Assembly: GCA_028583405.1 (NCBI GenBank)
Contig: CM053253.1
Span: 5,450,796 to 5,514,795, forward strand
Direction: 5' to 3'
Length of the DNA stretch: 64,000 nt
Source of the DNA: Pogonophryne albipinna
Lineage: Eukaryota; Chordata; Actinopteri; Perciformes; Artedidraconidae
Below, in pieces: positions 43,825 through 61,857 of the stretch. Made by a program: the position numbers and the translations under genes. Positions within the stretch are counted from its first letter, which is position 1; every line of letters begins with the position of its first letter. The notes under the pieces were generated by a model that saw only the letters and a program-made list of their open reading frames with translations, was not told where the DNA came from and searched no databases.

Positions 43825-46800
43825 GTAAGATAAAAAAGAAAGCATCCCAGCATGCCGCTTGTGTCTGGGTTTCCATCCATGCACGCGTGTGTGTATGCGT
43901 GTGTGTGTGTGTGTGTGTGTGTGTATCCAAGTGTGTGTGTCGGCATATGCTGGCTGGAGGGAGCAGGATGTCTTACATAATATGATGCCAAGTATGAACC
44001 ACTGTGCAGGGTGTGTGAATGGATGTAAATGTGTGTGTGTGTGGATTAACATGTGTGTGAATGTACATGTGTGTGTGGATGCATACTTCCCTTCTGTCTG
44101 CTTTCACTGTCCGCACCTTTTGACTTCAAACGTGAAAAGACCATTCATGTTTCCAGACAAACAGGCTGTGTGGGTAAATCCGTCTGCAGGGAGTGTCTGA
44201 TTCAGCTTTTTAATATCTCGATATGTCCTCCGCAGCCGTGTGTATTTATTAATATTGAATGAAATAGAGCACTATGCAACATTATAGTGTTCAATTATTC
44301 AGGACTGGTTTTTAGCTCGCTTCCTCCCCGGCTAAAAGTCTTCTGTCAGATGTGATTTCTTTTTTTTTGTCATGCTCGTATTACAAATGAAATCATGGAA
44401 TATTGAAAGCACCATGGCTTCTCAGCGGCGGTACTGACCTGCGCTGAGCTGTACCTTTCGCTTGGTTTTCTATGTTTCCTTACATTGGGGAGTTAAAAAA
44501 GAAAAAGCGGAGTGCCTCAGGGCAGCGACTGGGACTTCCTCAACTGTCAACTCTTAATATAGATGTTTGGGAGCGATTTCAATTTGTTTTCATTATTTAT
44601 TTTTGATGCAATGTTAGCCTTTTTTTAAGATTTTTTATTATTGTTTTAAAGATTTTTTATTTTGTAATGTTGATTTATTTTTTCGAGCTTTTTGCTTTCC
44701 TCCAGATTTAATTTAATTTTTTAAAGATTTTTTTGAGCTTTCAGTGCTTTATTAAAATGACAGTAATGAAAGGGTGAGATAGAGGGGATTATTTATTAAT
44801 TGATGTATTATTATTTAAGAGCTAGATACATATCCTTTAGTTTTTCGTCTGTAAAATGTAAAAAAAAAAAAAAAAAAAAACGAGCCCTGCATCACTTCCA
44901 TCATTTTTTATTTTTTTTCAGTCAATTTATTGAACATGTAAGAAACAAAAACATACAACAATAATATATATATATATATATATTCTCTTGTTTCCTTTTT
45001 TTCTCACTCAAATTAATAATTATAGCAAAGTACAAAATAATAATAATAAAAAATAAATTTAAAAAAACCAGTAATAATTCTCAAATAGTCTCAAATCATC
45101 CCAAGGTGGGGCCTTCACATGTCTTGTTTTGGCTGAAACATACTATATGACAAACTATATGACAAAGAAAAACTAAACATGTCCACATTAAGGGGTCCAC
45201 CATTTTCACATTTTGCAGTTGTTGCTTAAAATGATGATTATTCGATAATTAAAACCGTTAAATTGTAATCTTCACATCTGATGGGTGCTTCTCATACGGA
45301 CCCACAATCCTACAAAGGGGACTCCTCTCACTGTCTGTTTTCCTCCCTGCTGTGCTCGTCCCTATACTTTTCACCAGGTTCCTGTTTACTCTCAAATTCC
45401 TCTTCTTACTCGTAGCAACGTCATTTAACCAACACAAACACCTCCGTTCGTTTGCCTTTCTGTCGTTTGCATTGTCGGGTTTTCTCAGACTGTGGACTGC
45501 CTTGAGTTTAGTCCAGAACCTGAGAGGAAGGGGAGGAGGAGAGAGAACGGAGGAGATATTAATGAGAGACAGACGAGCTAAAAGATTTATCCCAGAAGAG
45601 AAAGATTATCCAAAAAGAGAGGATGAGGAAGAAGAGAGGGCAGATGAAAAGAGAGTCTGGGCTGGGAATAGGATGAGAGGAAGATGAGGAGGAGGGAAAG
45701 TTAAGAGCGAATGGCGTAGGAGGATTTTTTAGCCAAAATCATCCTCCTCCTCCTCCTCCTCCTCCTCCTCCTCATGTTTGGCAATACTCAAGTTGACTGT
45801 AACCATCTGGTGATATTTTATATTGGCGCTTCTCTTATACTTTACAACCTCCAGACTGACAAATGAAGGGACACATATGTAGATTATTATGAAGAAATCT
45901 ATTCATAATTATTTTTAAAACAATGGCTCCTTGATTTTAGACAGAGGGAGATATTTTAGATATCTGTAGATTATATTTCTGGTTCTAATTTAGTTATATT
46001 TTAAACTGCAGCAGTGTCGGTCAGCAATATACATACTTGTTATTCCCACTTTTACTATGTCTTTGTCTTAATTCACTCAATGACTGTTCAGATAACATTA
46101 CGTATTGTTATCTTCTTAAATGATCTTGTTTTTATATATAATTGTTTGTTTTTTGACACTGTGGATTGACAATAATGTGACGAAAGTCGTGTGTTGTCGA
46201 CCCCATGTCACCACATTCAGGACATGCAGTGAGATGTAGTCACTGCAGTAACACTTTTTTTTAAACTTTTTTAACTTTATTTAGGACCTTATTAGTAGAA
46301 GGTCCTAAATAAAGTTTAAAAAAGAAAAGTGACCTCTCTTGTCCGCCGGAGAGATAACCCTGTAAAATCTTCTTAAATGTGCAAATGGATGTGCCTTCAC
46401 CAGTTGATGTAGAATACATGGGCAATTAAATGGTAGTTTATTTTAGTGCAGGGTAGAGATAGCCCCATAATTATAAATACAGATACTTCAGGAAATACAG
46501 AGGCTGGATTTGTACACTGAATATTTCATTTTAAATGTATTAAAATCATCTTTTCTCTTTGGATAAAGACTAAACTCTGAGTTGGGGGTGGCTGAATTGT
46601 GTCCTTTCAGTGTTTCTGTGTTTTTTGAGGGGCATGCATGAGTTTTAAAACTATCTTTGAACTTTCAGTCCAAGTTTTGATTAGATGTTGGTAAGAGCTG
46701 TTGAAAAATGCCACTATCATTACCACTGTAGCGTTTTAGCTTTTGGTCATTCTTTTTTGTAGCTGTGTCCTGCAGCTCTAGGTCGCTCTTTGGGTAATTC

Positions 46801-47839
46801 CCTCAGACCTCCTGACCTTTGCCCTTCGTCAGTGAGAGCAGCAGCTCATACATAGCTTCTACAGTATCTAATATATTGCTGCACCATGGTAAAACTCATG
46901 AACAGTTTCTTGTAGAAATGTGTGGGTGGCATCCTTGCACTCAGCAGAGAGTGTTTGTAAAGTTGTGTGGTTTTTATGCATGCACTCCCGGTTGCAGCTT
47001 AAATTCAGACTCAGAAATCCCTCATCCATCCCACAGCGGGGACGTTTCGTTACGAGTGCAAAGGGACAGTGCGGAAATAAGGCTTACAAATTCAATCTAG
47101 CAATCAAACACACATGTTATAAAATAAGAAAGCAATCAGGACAAAAGTTTGTTTTCCCATTGTGTTATTTTTCAAATCTTTTTACAATAGTCCTGTGAGC
47201 TAAGTGATATCACACTAAGAAGACAGATAGAAGACAAGATAGAAATATCATATTACTGTTAAATAGAAGAAATGTCTCAAGCTGGAATTAGAAGTATCAG
47301 CCTTGAAGCTTTCTGCTTTAGTGCTGAACGTTCACTCAGTTGTTGCTCCCTGTCTGACAGTGTAACCTTTAAGAGCCAGACTGACTGACTGTCCTCCTGT
47401 TATCATGGAGATTTGTGCGATAGTGTATTTAGTAAAAGGACGGCATGCATGTCTGTTGTCCTGCCAGCTCTAGAGCCGATAACAGTCCCCGGAGAAAGGT
47501 TGAGGAGACGTTTGGAGCCGGGCTGAGAGCTGAGGGTCGGAGGGAGGTCCGTCCAGCTAAATGAGATTAGTCTGACTTTTGCTCTCTTTCAGTTCCTGTC
47601 TCTATCTCTGCTTCCTCTGTACTTCTCATTATGCTTTTTCTAATCCATCTTCATCCATCTGCCTCTCACGCCCCCGCTCCCTCCCCTCTGATCCATCTTT
47701 CCTCTCCTTTCTTTCTCTTTATTCCCCTTGTTTTTCCACTTCTCCTCCACAGAAAGAGGCCTTTGTGTTGAGAAATGAGAGGAATGCCCCCCTGTTTCCT
47801 CTCAGCTCTTCTTCCTCATTTCTTCAACCCTTCTTTTCC

Positions 47840-47842
<3 letters not shown>
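43825..47842. other. Non-coding stretch with simple repeats
   Basis: No coding gene. Contains GT tracts near 43890-43935, an A20 run at about 44861-44880, a TA run near 44965-44984 and a (TCC)n run near 45743-45775. A GA-rich frame at 45352-45687 looks like low complexity. Confidence 0.4.
46266..46324. repeat. 25/26-bp hairpin
   Basis: Left arm CTTTTTTAACTTTATTTAGG continues ACCTT; right arm AAGGTCCTAAATAAAGTTTA continues AAAAAG. They are complementary with one base of slippage, around the loop ATTAGTAG. Confidence 0.85.

Positions 47843-47896
<54 letters not shown>
47843..47896. repeat. (GT)n microsatellite
   Basis: Pure GT for about 54 bases. Confidence 0.96.
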
Positions 47897-49391
<1,495 letters not shown>

Positions 49392-49501
49392 GCTGCTTTA
49401 AGAAGCTGCACAAAAGAGAAAATGAATGTTTCTCCAAAAACAGACTGCAGACTATTTGGGTCGAATTGGGAAGGGGAGCCAGGTGGGAGACAATGGCAGG
49501 A

Positions 49502-49525
49502 GAATGTGTGTGTATCTGTGTGTGT

Positions 49526-49577
<52 letters not shown>

Positions 49578-49595
49578 CAGTGTGTGTGTGTGTAT

Positions 49596-49682
<87 letters not shown>

Positions 49683-49690
49683 TGTGTATC
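49502..49690. repeat. Compound (GT)n with ATCA interruptions
   Basis: GT runs are punctuated by GTATCAGT at three places, giving a higher-order pattern. Confidence 0.95.
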
Positions 49691-52610
49691 GAGGAGATGC
49701 AGGGAGTGGCAACTGGGAGAAAGCGAGGGAGAGGTGTGGAGGGACGGAGTGGGGGATGGGAGAAAAGAGGGAGGGGCAGCGTGGGGGATGGGGGAGAGAA
49801 ATATTGCTGTGTGCTGCTGGAGTCAGGGGGTTACCATGGGGATGGGGGAGAGACGGGAAAGGGATGGCAGGAAGAGATGCTGGCTGATCTCACACACACG
49901 TTCACACACTTACACACAATGCAGATTGACATTTTCACAGACTGATTGAATAATATGATAAGAATCACATCTCCTTTTAATTTAAACCTTCCTTCCTGTT
50001 CTCTCAGGGTGTGGTGAGTGGGGGGGAGGGGGTGAAGGAGAATGGGAGATAAAGAGAGACTCTCTCAGAGATGAGTAGAAATAAAGAAATGCGATCGCCC
50101 ACATGGGAGTGGTGTAACTTGGAGACAGAGTTGTGGCTTCTTGCGTACAGGACATCGAGACAGAGATATGAGAGCCGACATGGATTTCAAAGTGCATCCA
50201 GAAATGCCGTTACTATATTATAGTATTTTTCAAATCTTCTTACAATGGAGAACTCAATTATTTCACACTTAGAAGACACAGGGATTGGCAAAACAGTAGA
50301 CGATGTAGAAAATTCCCTTTTTTGTGTGCAAATATAGAAAACACAACAAAGTCGTCGCTGAAAGTCGCACTAAACAGAAATGAGTTAAAATCTCTTCAAA
50401 TGATCGAACATTGACTGTAGTTTTAAAGACCTTTTTGATCATTAAAAACACGTCACAGTAGAGGCACCAAATATGAACCTGAAAATGAGCGTAATATGTC
50501 CTCCCTAACACCCAGATCTGATATTGGCTGACATTATTTGGAATTAGTCAGACAGTAGCAAAAGGCTAAAAGGCTTACGCTAAGTTCGGAGCTAACCAAC
50601 GTACTTCAGCGTATGTAGATGCATTTTCTCACTTTGTTGTGTTAATTCGAATTTCTGCACGTGTTTGTTTTTGTTTATTACCATGTGTATTTTAAGCTCC
50701 AGTGCCTTTGAAGTTTCAGAGACTCTGCATATTTTCTCTTAAATCGTTAAAAGTCCCTCTAAGAAATAACTAAACATAGACGTTCTTTCGTAAAACGTGC
50801 AGCTCTGACCTTTTTTGCACCCTTACTCTGTCCGATCCTCTGGAACCTCAGAGCCGCCGCCGGGCTCGACCTCACAACTCGAACATCAAGAGGAAGAGGT
50901 TCTTATGTGAAGAGCACAAATCAAAGCGCGGGGAAACTTCTTCTACGTGCCAGCAGGGATTAGGTGTGATGTGAGGGTCTCAGTAGGATTGGCAGCAGCT
51001 GTGCAGAAAGAAAGGTTGAGAGCCAGACGATCCTCTGGGTGGAGGTGTGTGTGATGGTGGATGTGTGTGTGTGAGTGGGTAGATGTGTGTGTGGCGGGCT
51101 CAGGAGGAGCTGTGTGTAGGCGGCTGGATGATGTGATGATGTTGCCAGTGGTGGGAAACAAATCAGTGAAACTGTTCTAGCGTCATTTTCTATTTGGAAT
51201 AATAACAAGAGATCAAGTTATGGTTCACCTGCAATGATTCATCACCTGACCTACGGCTGATGATCTCATCCAGACTGTGTTATATCGGTAGATTTCATTA
51301 ACCAATTACAGTCTGCAGAAGATTACATCTTCTTTAACCCTGATCCTTCTCTAATATGACCGGTTATATGTCGATATTGTTACCGTCATTGTCACTTAAA
51401 TTAGTAATGTAGGCTAATTCTCTATTTGGACTAGTTTCTGTATAGCCTCAAGCCTCACGAGGTTTATCAAGAAGAGGGAAATGAAAAGACTCTATTGTCA
51501 TATGAACAACAGGGACAGTGGAGTTGAAGTATTAAATACATCTGAGACTAAATCAAGTCTAAAATAGTGCAAGAGACACTTTGGTGCAAGTCAAATGCAG
51601 GTATAAGGAAACTATATGCATCTTATGAAATACAAATAAATGCCCAATCAAGATTTCTTTGATCAACTGTGCTATTAATGCTAAGTGAAATTTAATATAT
51701 CTTTATAATAATAATGGATCTCCTACAACGTTAGTTTTTTGGCCAGACGCTTTAGTTCACACTTTTGCTGATCAATATTTCTATAATGTATTGGTATCGC
51801 AATATGAGACTAGATATTCTCTTCGATTTTGGACACCATTACCGTTGTCTTCTCTTGGTTTTAGATTACAGTAAAGTGATGCACATTTCAGAGTTTACTA
51901 TGATCTACTAGCTGTTTTATTATTCTCCTTTCCCCTCAAAGTGATTATATCCACATAACTGGTGATTATTTATCGAAGATCTCACGGTGTAAATGTGTTG
52001 TGTCTGCGTCAATTGTCAACCTTACAATACTGTAACAATTGTAACATTGAAGTTTATGATCTTCTTTATGATATCGCCCAGCCGCTGTTCACACTCATCA
52101 CAGATGTTTCCAGTAAACATCCCAGTGTACCCTAACCCTACCTGCTCAGCACTAAACATCAGACAGACTCAGTTAGAGACTTGCTGGTGAACACAGTGGA
52201 GCATTTAGCAGCTAAAGAACCCCATATTTCCCTCAAGAGCTGGCGGACTCTTAAAATGAAGCTAAAAGAGACCATCTCCAGTGCTAGCAAATAAAGCAAC
52301 ACAGAATGACCAAAAACCCAAATGTTTCCTCAAACCTGAGTAGTTTTGCCTAAAAGTGATAGATTTATTGCATCGTAAAACATTCTGCTGTAAGATCAGA
52401 AAACACAGATGTTTTTCACTGATTTGTTGGCTGTTTTTTTGTTATAACCAATTATAAGTCCCAAAATGAGGAAATGTACATTGTTAAAGCAAAGCGACAG
52501 CACAGTTATAAAGCAAAACAAAATGAATGATAACAAGCATGCATTAATTAAATCTAATCAAAAGAGTACTCATCGATAGTTATAAAAAGAAAGGGAACAT
52601 ATAAAAGTAG
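49691..52610. other. Non-coding stretch
   Basis: No supportable gene. G-rich sequence follows the microsatellite to about 49870. The rest is unremarkable, AT-moderate sequence. Confidence 0.4.
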
Positions 52611-52614
52611 TTAA

Positions 52615-52996
52615 AGGTGGGGTAGGTCATTTTGGAGAAACCAGCTCGAGTGCGCTAGAATTTGAAAATACACAACCGGAACAAATCTGCCACTTCCTTA
52701 CAGAGCCCCTCCTCCAACACACACGAACGCGCACATGACCAATGAGGGCACGAGATAAGTTTGTGCACAGATGGAAGGCTGACAGGCAGGTAGGCCATCC
52801 AGTTACTTTAGCCGGGCCGGCTCAGATGATTGGTCGTGCTTTTTACAGCGCTACGGCTTCCACAGGTGATATTTTTTTATGGATTTTTTGTCAAAGCACT
52901 TCAGATATTCATTGCTATCGGGATGTTAAGAGCACTCCATGAAATATAACAAAAAGTGTATCTCGAGCCGGTTTCTCAAACTTACCTACCCCACCT
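52615..52996. mobile_element. 382-bp inverted-repeat element flanked by TTAA
   Basis: TTAA flanks at 52611-52614 and 52997-53000. The ends AGGTGGGGTAGGT and ACCTACCCCACCT are inverted, and pairing continues inward with few mismatches to GAAACC(A/G)GCTCGAG, about 36 bp per arm. A TTAA target fits piggyBac- or Kolobok-type mobilisation. No transposase. Confidence 0.88.
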
Positions 52997-53159
52997 TTAA
53001 GTGATAGCCAGTCATACCATTACATTTCTTTTGAAAAGGGAATATTGCACAAACATGTAACACTGATTATCTCACTCAAGAGGAGAGAAGAAACAGAGTC
53101 AGTCTCGCTTACTGATCCTGCTGGTCAGCAGTGAGTTAATGGCGTTGGTTAACTGAGCG

Positions 53160-53184
53160 TCACACACACACACACACACACACA
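53160..53184. repeat. (CA)n microsatellite
   Basis: Pure CA for about 25 bases. Confidence 0.9.
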
Positions 53185-55240
<2,056 letters not shown>

Positions 55241-55244
55241 CCTA

Positions 55245-55460
55245 TCAATTAGTTGCGGAGACATTTCACTGAAAACAACAAATGTTATCCTCTCGATGGT
55301 GCTAAAGACGGATTCCTCCTCTGGGGATCGCGAATATTTCTAGGACATTTCACAGCAATCTATCCAGTAGTTGTTGGGATATTTCATTCTGGACCAAAGT
55401 AATTGACCAATTAAGATATCCATCCCTAGAGCAACGCCACTAGCCTGGTAAAAATCTCTG
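55245..55460. repeat. Dispersed fish repeat
   Basis: CACAGCAATCTATCCAGTAG, TTGTTGGGATATTTCATTCT, GGACCAAAGTAATTGACCAA and CATCCCTAGAGCAACGCCAC match by memory a very common teleost dispersed repeat. Internal sub-blocks (CATTTCACTGAAAACAACAA, CTCCTCTGGGGATCGCGAAT) also fit. Confidence 0.55.
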
Positions 55461-55857
55461 CCAGTGATTAAAACCGTTGCCAGGAAATCTTTTGGGCAAA
55501 TCAACAGTGTCTCAATTAATTGGGGTTGGATGCTCGTCTCCGTATTTCTTTAAGGGTTGAAGCCGATAAGAGAGGATTTTTAAGCCTCGCCTCGAGCAGT
55601 TTAACAGACTGAGCCAAAAAGAGAAACTGCTCTTACAAACAAAATGATAGAAAAGTAAATAATGATGAAGGAATAGACGCAGAAAAACTGAGAAGAAGAC
55701 GACAGCGGGTGTTTGGAAGTCTGTCAGTGGATGTGCTTTGTTCAGGGTCAGAAACCTCCTCTATTTATTGAGTTATTCCCCTCCCGTCTTCCACTGGGAC
55801 CTCCAGTCTAGTTATCCTCGCACACAAAGGCAGCTCAACACACACACGTGGCTGTCT

Positions 55858-55860
<3 letters not shown>

Positions 55861-55922
<62 letters not shown>
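55861..55922. repeat. (TG)n microsatellite
   Basis: Pure TG for about 62 bases. Confidence 0.96.
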
Positions 55923-55924
<2 letters not shown>

Positions 55925-56194
55925 ATGATGATGAGATCCGAGGTATGACTATGTCCCAGTGTCATAGAGCCAGGAAAGTCTCAGTTACCAGAGAAATGCT
56001 TGGCACTGTCCAATACCAAATGCTGGGAAATAAATATTATGAAATCTCGTATTTGGCTGATGATACATTCAGCCGCAGTGAGCAAATGAACTGCAGAGGT
56101 GGAAAAAGACAGATTATTGTTTGCCCGCACAAAAAGTTATTTGTTACTGTTATAAAAAGAATCATTTCCCGGAGGCCATAAATCTGCTTACCAG

Positions 56195-56405
56195 TCAGTC
56201 TGAGCTATGTCATACCTATTTGTATGCTTTTACTGTCTGTCCATAACCTTTATGTGCCTTGTATTTATTCTTATGTGTGCTTTTTTATCTTTTCGTGTTA
56301 ATATTATATTTTATTATAATGTTATGTTCATTGTGAAGCACTTTGGCAAACCCTCTGTTTTTAAACTGTGCTATATAAATAAAGTGGATTGGATTGGATT
56401 GGATT
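56195..56405 (+). mobile_element. L2 LINE 3' end (plus strand)
   Basis: The 3' UTR contains GTGAAGCACTTTGGCAAACC, then GCTATATAAATAAAGTGGAT, and a (GGATT)n tail at about 56385-56405. It starts at the CAGTCTGAGCT that follows the stop codon in the sister copy at 38868-39140, so it keeps essentially only the UTR. Confidence 0.8.
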
Positions 56406-56870
56406 GCTTTCAAGTGCAAGATTTCTGATGCCAAGATGTTTTATGGGAAATTTAAAGAGGCTTTTTAAAGTCTAAGAAATCAACCTTAGAGGACGTTGAA
56501 CGGCTTTGAAAGTCAAGATCCTGGTTTTTGTTATTTCACTACAGGAAACACAGTAAAAGCAACATCTTCCTTCAACCATTATGAATGCTTCAGTGCCTTA
56601 ACATAACCAACAACTATTAAAAGTGTGATTACATTTCTGCAAGCAGCAAAATAAATGGAATATATCATTAGTAAACAGTTTCCACATACGTTCTCATTAA
56701 ATTGACATTAACATTAACTCAGAAGGTTAGTCCCTTATATATTAATATAGAACATATGATGGGGAGCGCACACACATGTTTAACTCAGTGGTGCTTTATT
56801 AAAATGTCATTTGTATTACATATTCATGAGGCCTGATGTGAAAGGACATCAGCATTGTGATCTAACGACT

Positions 56871-56871
<1 letters not shown>

Positions 56872-56933
<62 letters not shown>
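56872..56933. repeat. (CA)n microsatellite
   Basis: Pure CA for about 62 bases. Confidence 0.96.
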
Positions 56934-56935
<2 letters not shown>

Positions 56936-57156
56936 AAATGCTGACCATGTTACAGCCTGGAGCAAATAGGCAGGGTGACCAACCTATAGGTGATTTCATC
57001 GAGGGGTGTATGAGTGTGTGTGTGGGGGGGGGTAGTAAATGTGAGGTATGCAATGAATAATGAATTAAGGTGAATTTGGGTCATGCAGCCAACTGGAGGG
57101 ATGAACTGGGAATAGCTCTTACTTTCCTCATATTCATGTGTCCCATTGTGCGTTTT

Positions 57157-57160
<4 letters not shown>

Positions 57161-57236
<76 letters not shown>
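57161..57236. repeat. (TG)n microsatellite
   Basis: Pure TG for about 76 bases. A run of about 17 C lies 140 bp downstream (57376-57392). Confidence 0.96.
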
Positions 57237-57237
<1 letters not shown>

Positions 57238-57738
57238 ACTGAGGGGGAAGTATCCCCTCCATCCTCCTTTGAGTTTCCTTAATCTCAACATCCACACTTC
57301 CCAATTCTTTCCTGCAGATCGGAATCTATCAATGAATTAATTTCTCGCTCTGTCGCGCACTATCCGTCCACCTGCCCCCCCCCCCCCCCCCCTCCTTTAA
57401 CTCTGTGATCCCCCTCCCCCCTCCGGCCTCCCAACAGACCGTCCCACCTGCACCCGCTCTCGCTCCCCCCCCTCCCCAGGCCTCCCCGTGGACTGGCTGG
57501 TCCACCTGCCTCCCTCTAAAGCCCCTCAGAGTGTGGGGGTGGGGGGCAGACAGAGTAAATTGGTACAGTATGTTCAATGTTAAACGGTACAGAACGGAAA
57601 TATCGTGCCTGCAGGCTCTGAACTCTATAATGAGGTCTAAAGCATTAATCAAGCGGTCAAGTTTGGCTTTTTTTTTTAGCTGTCAACAATCATGAGACTT
57701 TTACAACGTGATGTGTTTGGGGTCGTCCGCTGATAAAA

Positions 57739-57927
57739 CTGAAACGTTGACTTTAATTATGTGTATTATGTCAACAAATTTCACACAACTAAATTAGGTT
57801 AGATGAACGCAATAATATTAAGTTGAAGAAGGAAATATCAGGGTTCAACTTAATATTATTACTTTCAACTAAACTAATGCAGTTATTAATACTTAATTAA
57901 CACTTAATTAAAGTCAATGTTTCAGTG
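57739..57927. mobile_element. Fold-back MITE-like element
   Basis: The outer arms ACTGAAACGTTGACTTTAAT and ATTAAAGTCAATGTTTCAGT pair with one mismatch. Inner arms AATAATATTAAGTTGAA (57811-57827) and TTCAACTTAATATTATT (57844-57860) pair perfectly around a 16-base loop. Almost the whole 189 bp can fold on itself. Confidence 0.7.
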
Positions 57928-59919
<1,992 letters not shown>

Positions 59920-60026
59920 AAGAGAGAGAAGAGAGAAGAGATATGTGTGCTGGGGACAGGTTGCGTAATGATTAGATGTAGGAGGGGGTCTACATTAGCC
60001 AGCTGTCACTTTTTGCCCCTCACCCA

Positions 60027-60036
60027 GTGTGTGTGC

Positions 60037-60094
<58 letters not shown>
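60027..60094. repeat. (GT)n microsatellite
   Basis: GT for about 68 bases with a GCGC interruption near its start. Confidence 0.96.
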
Positions 60095-60095
<1 letters not shown>

Positions 60096-60636
60096 GCTGT
60101 TACATCCAGAGATTGATAAGTTATGACAGCTCCTGTCACCTCCTCTGCCCTTGTTGTCTGTTCTTATTTGAAGGACTCTTTGTATCCTGCTGGTGTCCGT
60201 AAAGTCAGAGGACATTTGATATCGCTAATTATCATAAGCTTCATTAATCATTTTAAATTTGCAATATATCTGCCAAATCACAAAAGGTTCAAACTGAACT
60301 TATCAACAAAATGTTCCCCAACGACGTCCTCTCAATGCGAGATTATGGTCCATTGTAGTTGTTAAAGAAAGATTGTTTACTTTTCATCAACATTTGACCA
60401 GAACCTCAATCTTTCCTTTCTTCAATTCCTTATTATATTCATAGTGATGTCAAATCAAATCAAATCAAATCAAAGTTTATTTATATAGCACATTTCCAGA
60501 CAACTTTAGGTTGCGCCAAAGTGCTGTACACGGATACAAAAACACACTGCAACAATCGCAGGACAGGTCAAAAACAACAAATATGAGGCAGACACAGTTA
60601 AAATACAGAACAAAAACCGTCATGCTCTGCTCAAGT

Positions 60637-61857
60637 TTAAAAGGCCAGAGAGAAAAAGTGCGTCTTCAGGGAGGATTTAAAAGCACCTAGTGTTTGGGAC
60701 GACCTCACAGGCAAGGGCAGAGCGTTCCAGAGCCTGGGACCAGCTGCAGCGAAGGCTCGGTGCCCTCTGGTTTTTAACCTGGTTTTCGGCACTACCAGCA
60801 GCATTTGGTCTGCGGACCTTAGAGCTCTGGCTGGGGTGTATCGCTGGATGAGCTCAGCTATGTAGGCCGGTGCCAGCCCGTTTAGGGCCTTAAAAACAAA
60901 TAAAAGGAGTTTAAAATCGATTCTGAATCGAACTGGAAGCCAGTGCAGTGAGGCCAGAATGGGGGTAATATGGTCACGCTTTTTGTGGCCGGTCAGGAGA
61001 CGTGCAGCTGCGTTCTGCACTAGCTGCAGGCGTTTTATGGATGCCTGATCCATGCCCACATATAAAGCGTTGCAGTAGTCAAGTCGTGATGTCACGAAAG
61101 CGTTAATTACCCTTTTTAGGTCTGTAAAAGATAAAAACGACTTGGTCTTAGCCAATAGTCGTATTTTAAAAAAGCAGGTTTTGACTACGCTGCTGACCTG
61201 TTTCTCGAACTTAAAAGTGCTATTAAGGATCACTCCAAGATTCGTTACAGAGGGGAGGATGTTTTTACTCAGGGAGCCAAGAATGTCAACCTGGGAGGCC
61301 GGAGGTCGGGGTCCAAAAAAAATGACCTCGGTCTTGCTCTCGTTGAGGGTGAGGAAGTTTAGGCTCAGCCAAGATTTTATTTCAGCCAAGCAATCCATCA
61401 ATTGCTGTATGGAGTTAGCATTAGCGAGAGGGAGATATATCTGAACGTCATCAGCGTAGCAGTGGAAGGGGATGTTGTGCTTGGAGAGAATTGCACCTAG
61501 GGGCAGTATATATAATAAAAAGAGGATGGGGCCCAGAATGGAACCTTGGGGAACCCCACAGGTAAGAGGGGCTTTAGCGGAAGAGAAGGCACCTAGCTGC
61601 ACTGAAAGGCTACGATCTGTTAAGTAGGACCTGAACCATGCCAGAGCAGAGCCTGTGATGCCTGCGGACTGTTTGAGCCGCGACAACAGAATGCTGTGGT
61701 CCACGGTGTCGAAAGCCGCTGACAGGTCCAGCAGCACCAGGATAGCTGGGCTACCTGAGTCGGCTGCTAGGAGGAGATCATTAAAAACCCTTAAAAGGGC
61801 TGTTTCCGTGCTGTGCATTGGTTTAAAAACCAGACTGAAACTTCTCATGGATGCCAT
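60637..61857 (-). pseudogene. L2 reverse transcriptase and C-terminus
   Basis: A 406-codon minus-strand frame carrying most of the RT: the PMHSTETALLRVFNDLL region, LDLSAAFDTVDHSILL (motif A), GVPQGSILGPILF (motif B), FHCYADDVQIYL (motif C, both aspartates present), SRLDYCNALYVG, KRDHITPILASLHWLPV and the terminal FKSSLKTHFFSLAF. RT copies the element's RNA onto nicked genomic DNA. The first codons are frame-shifted sequence; real homology begins at KPMHSTE. Confidence 0.9.
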
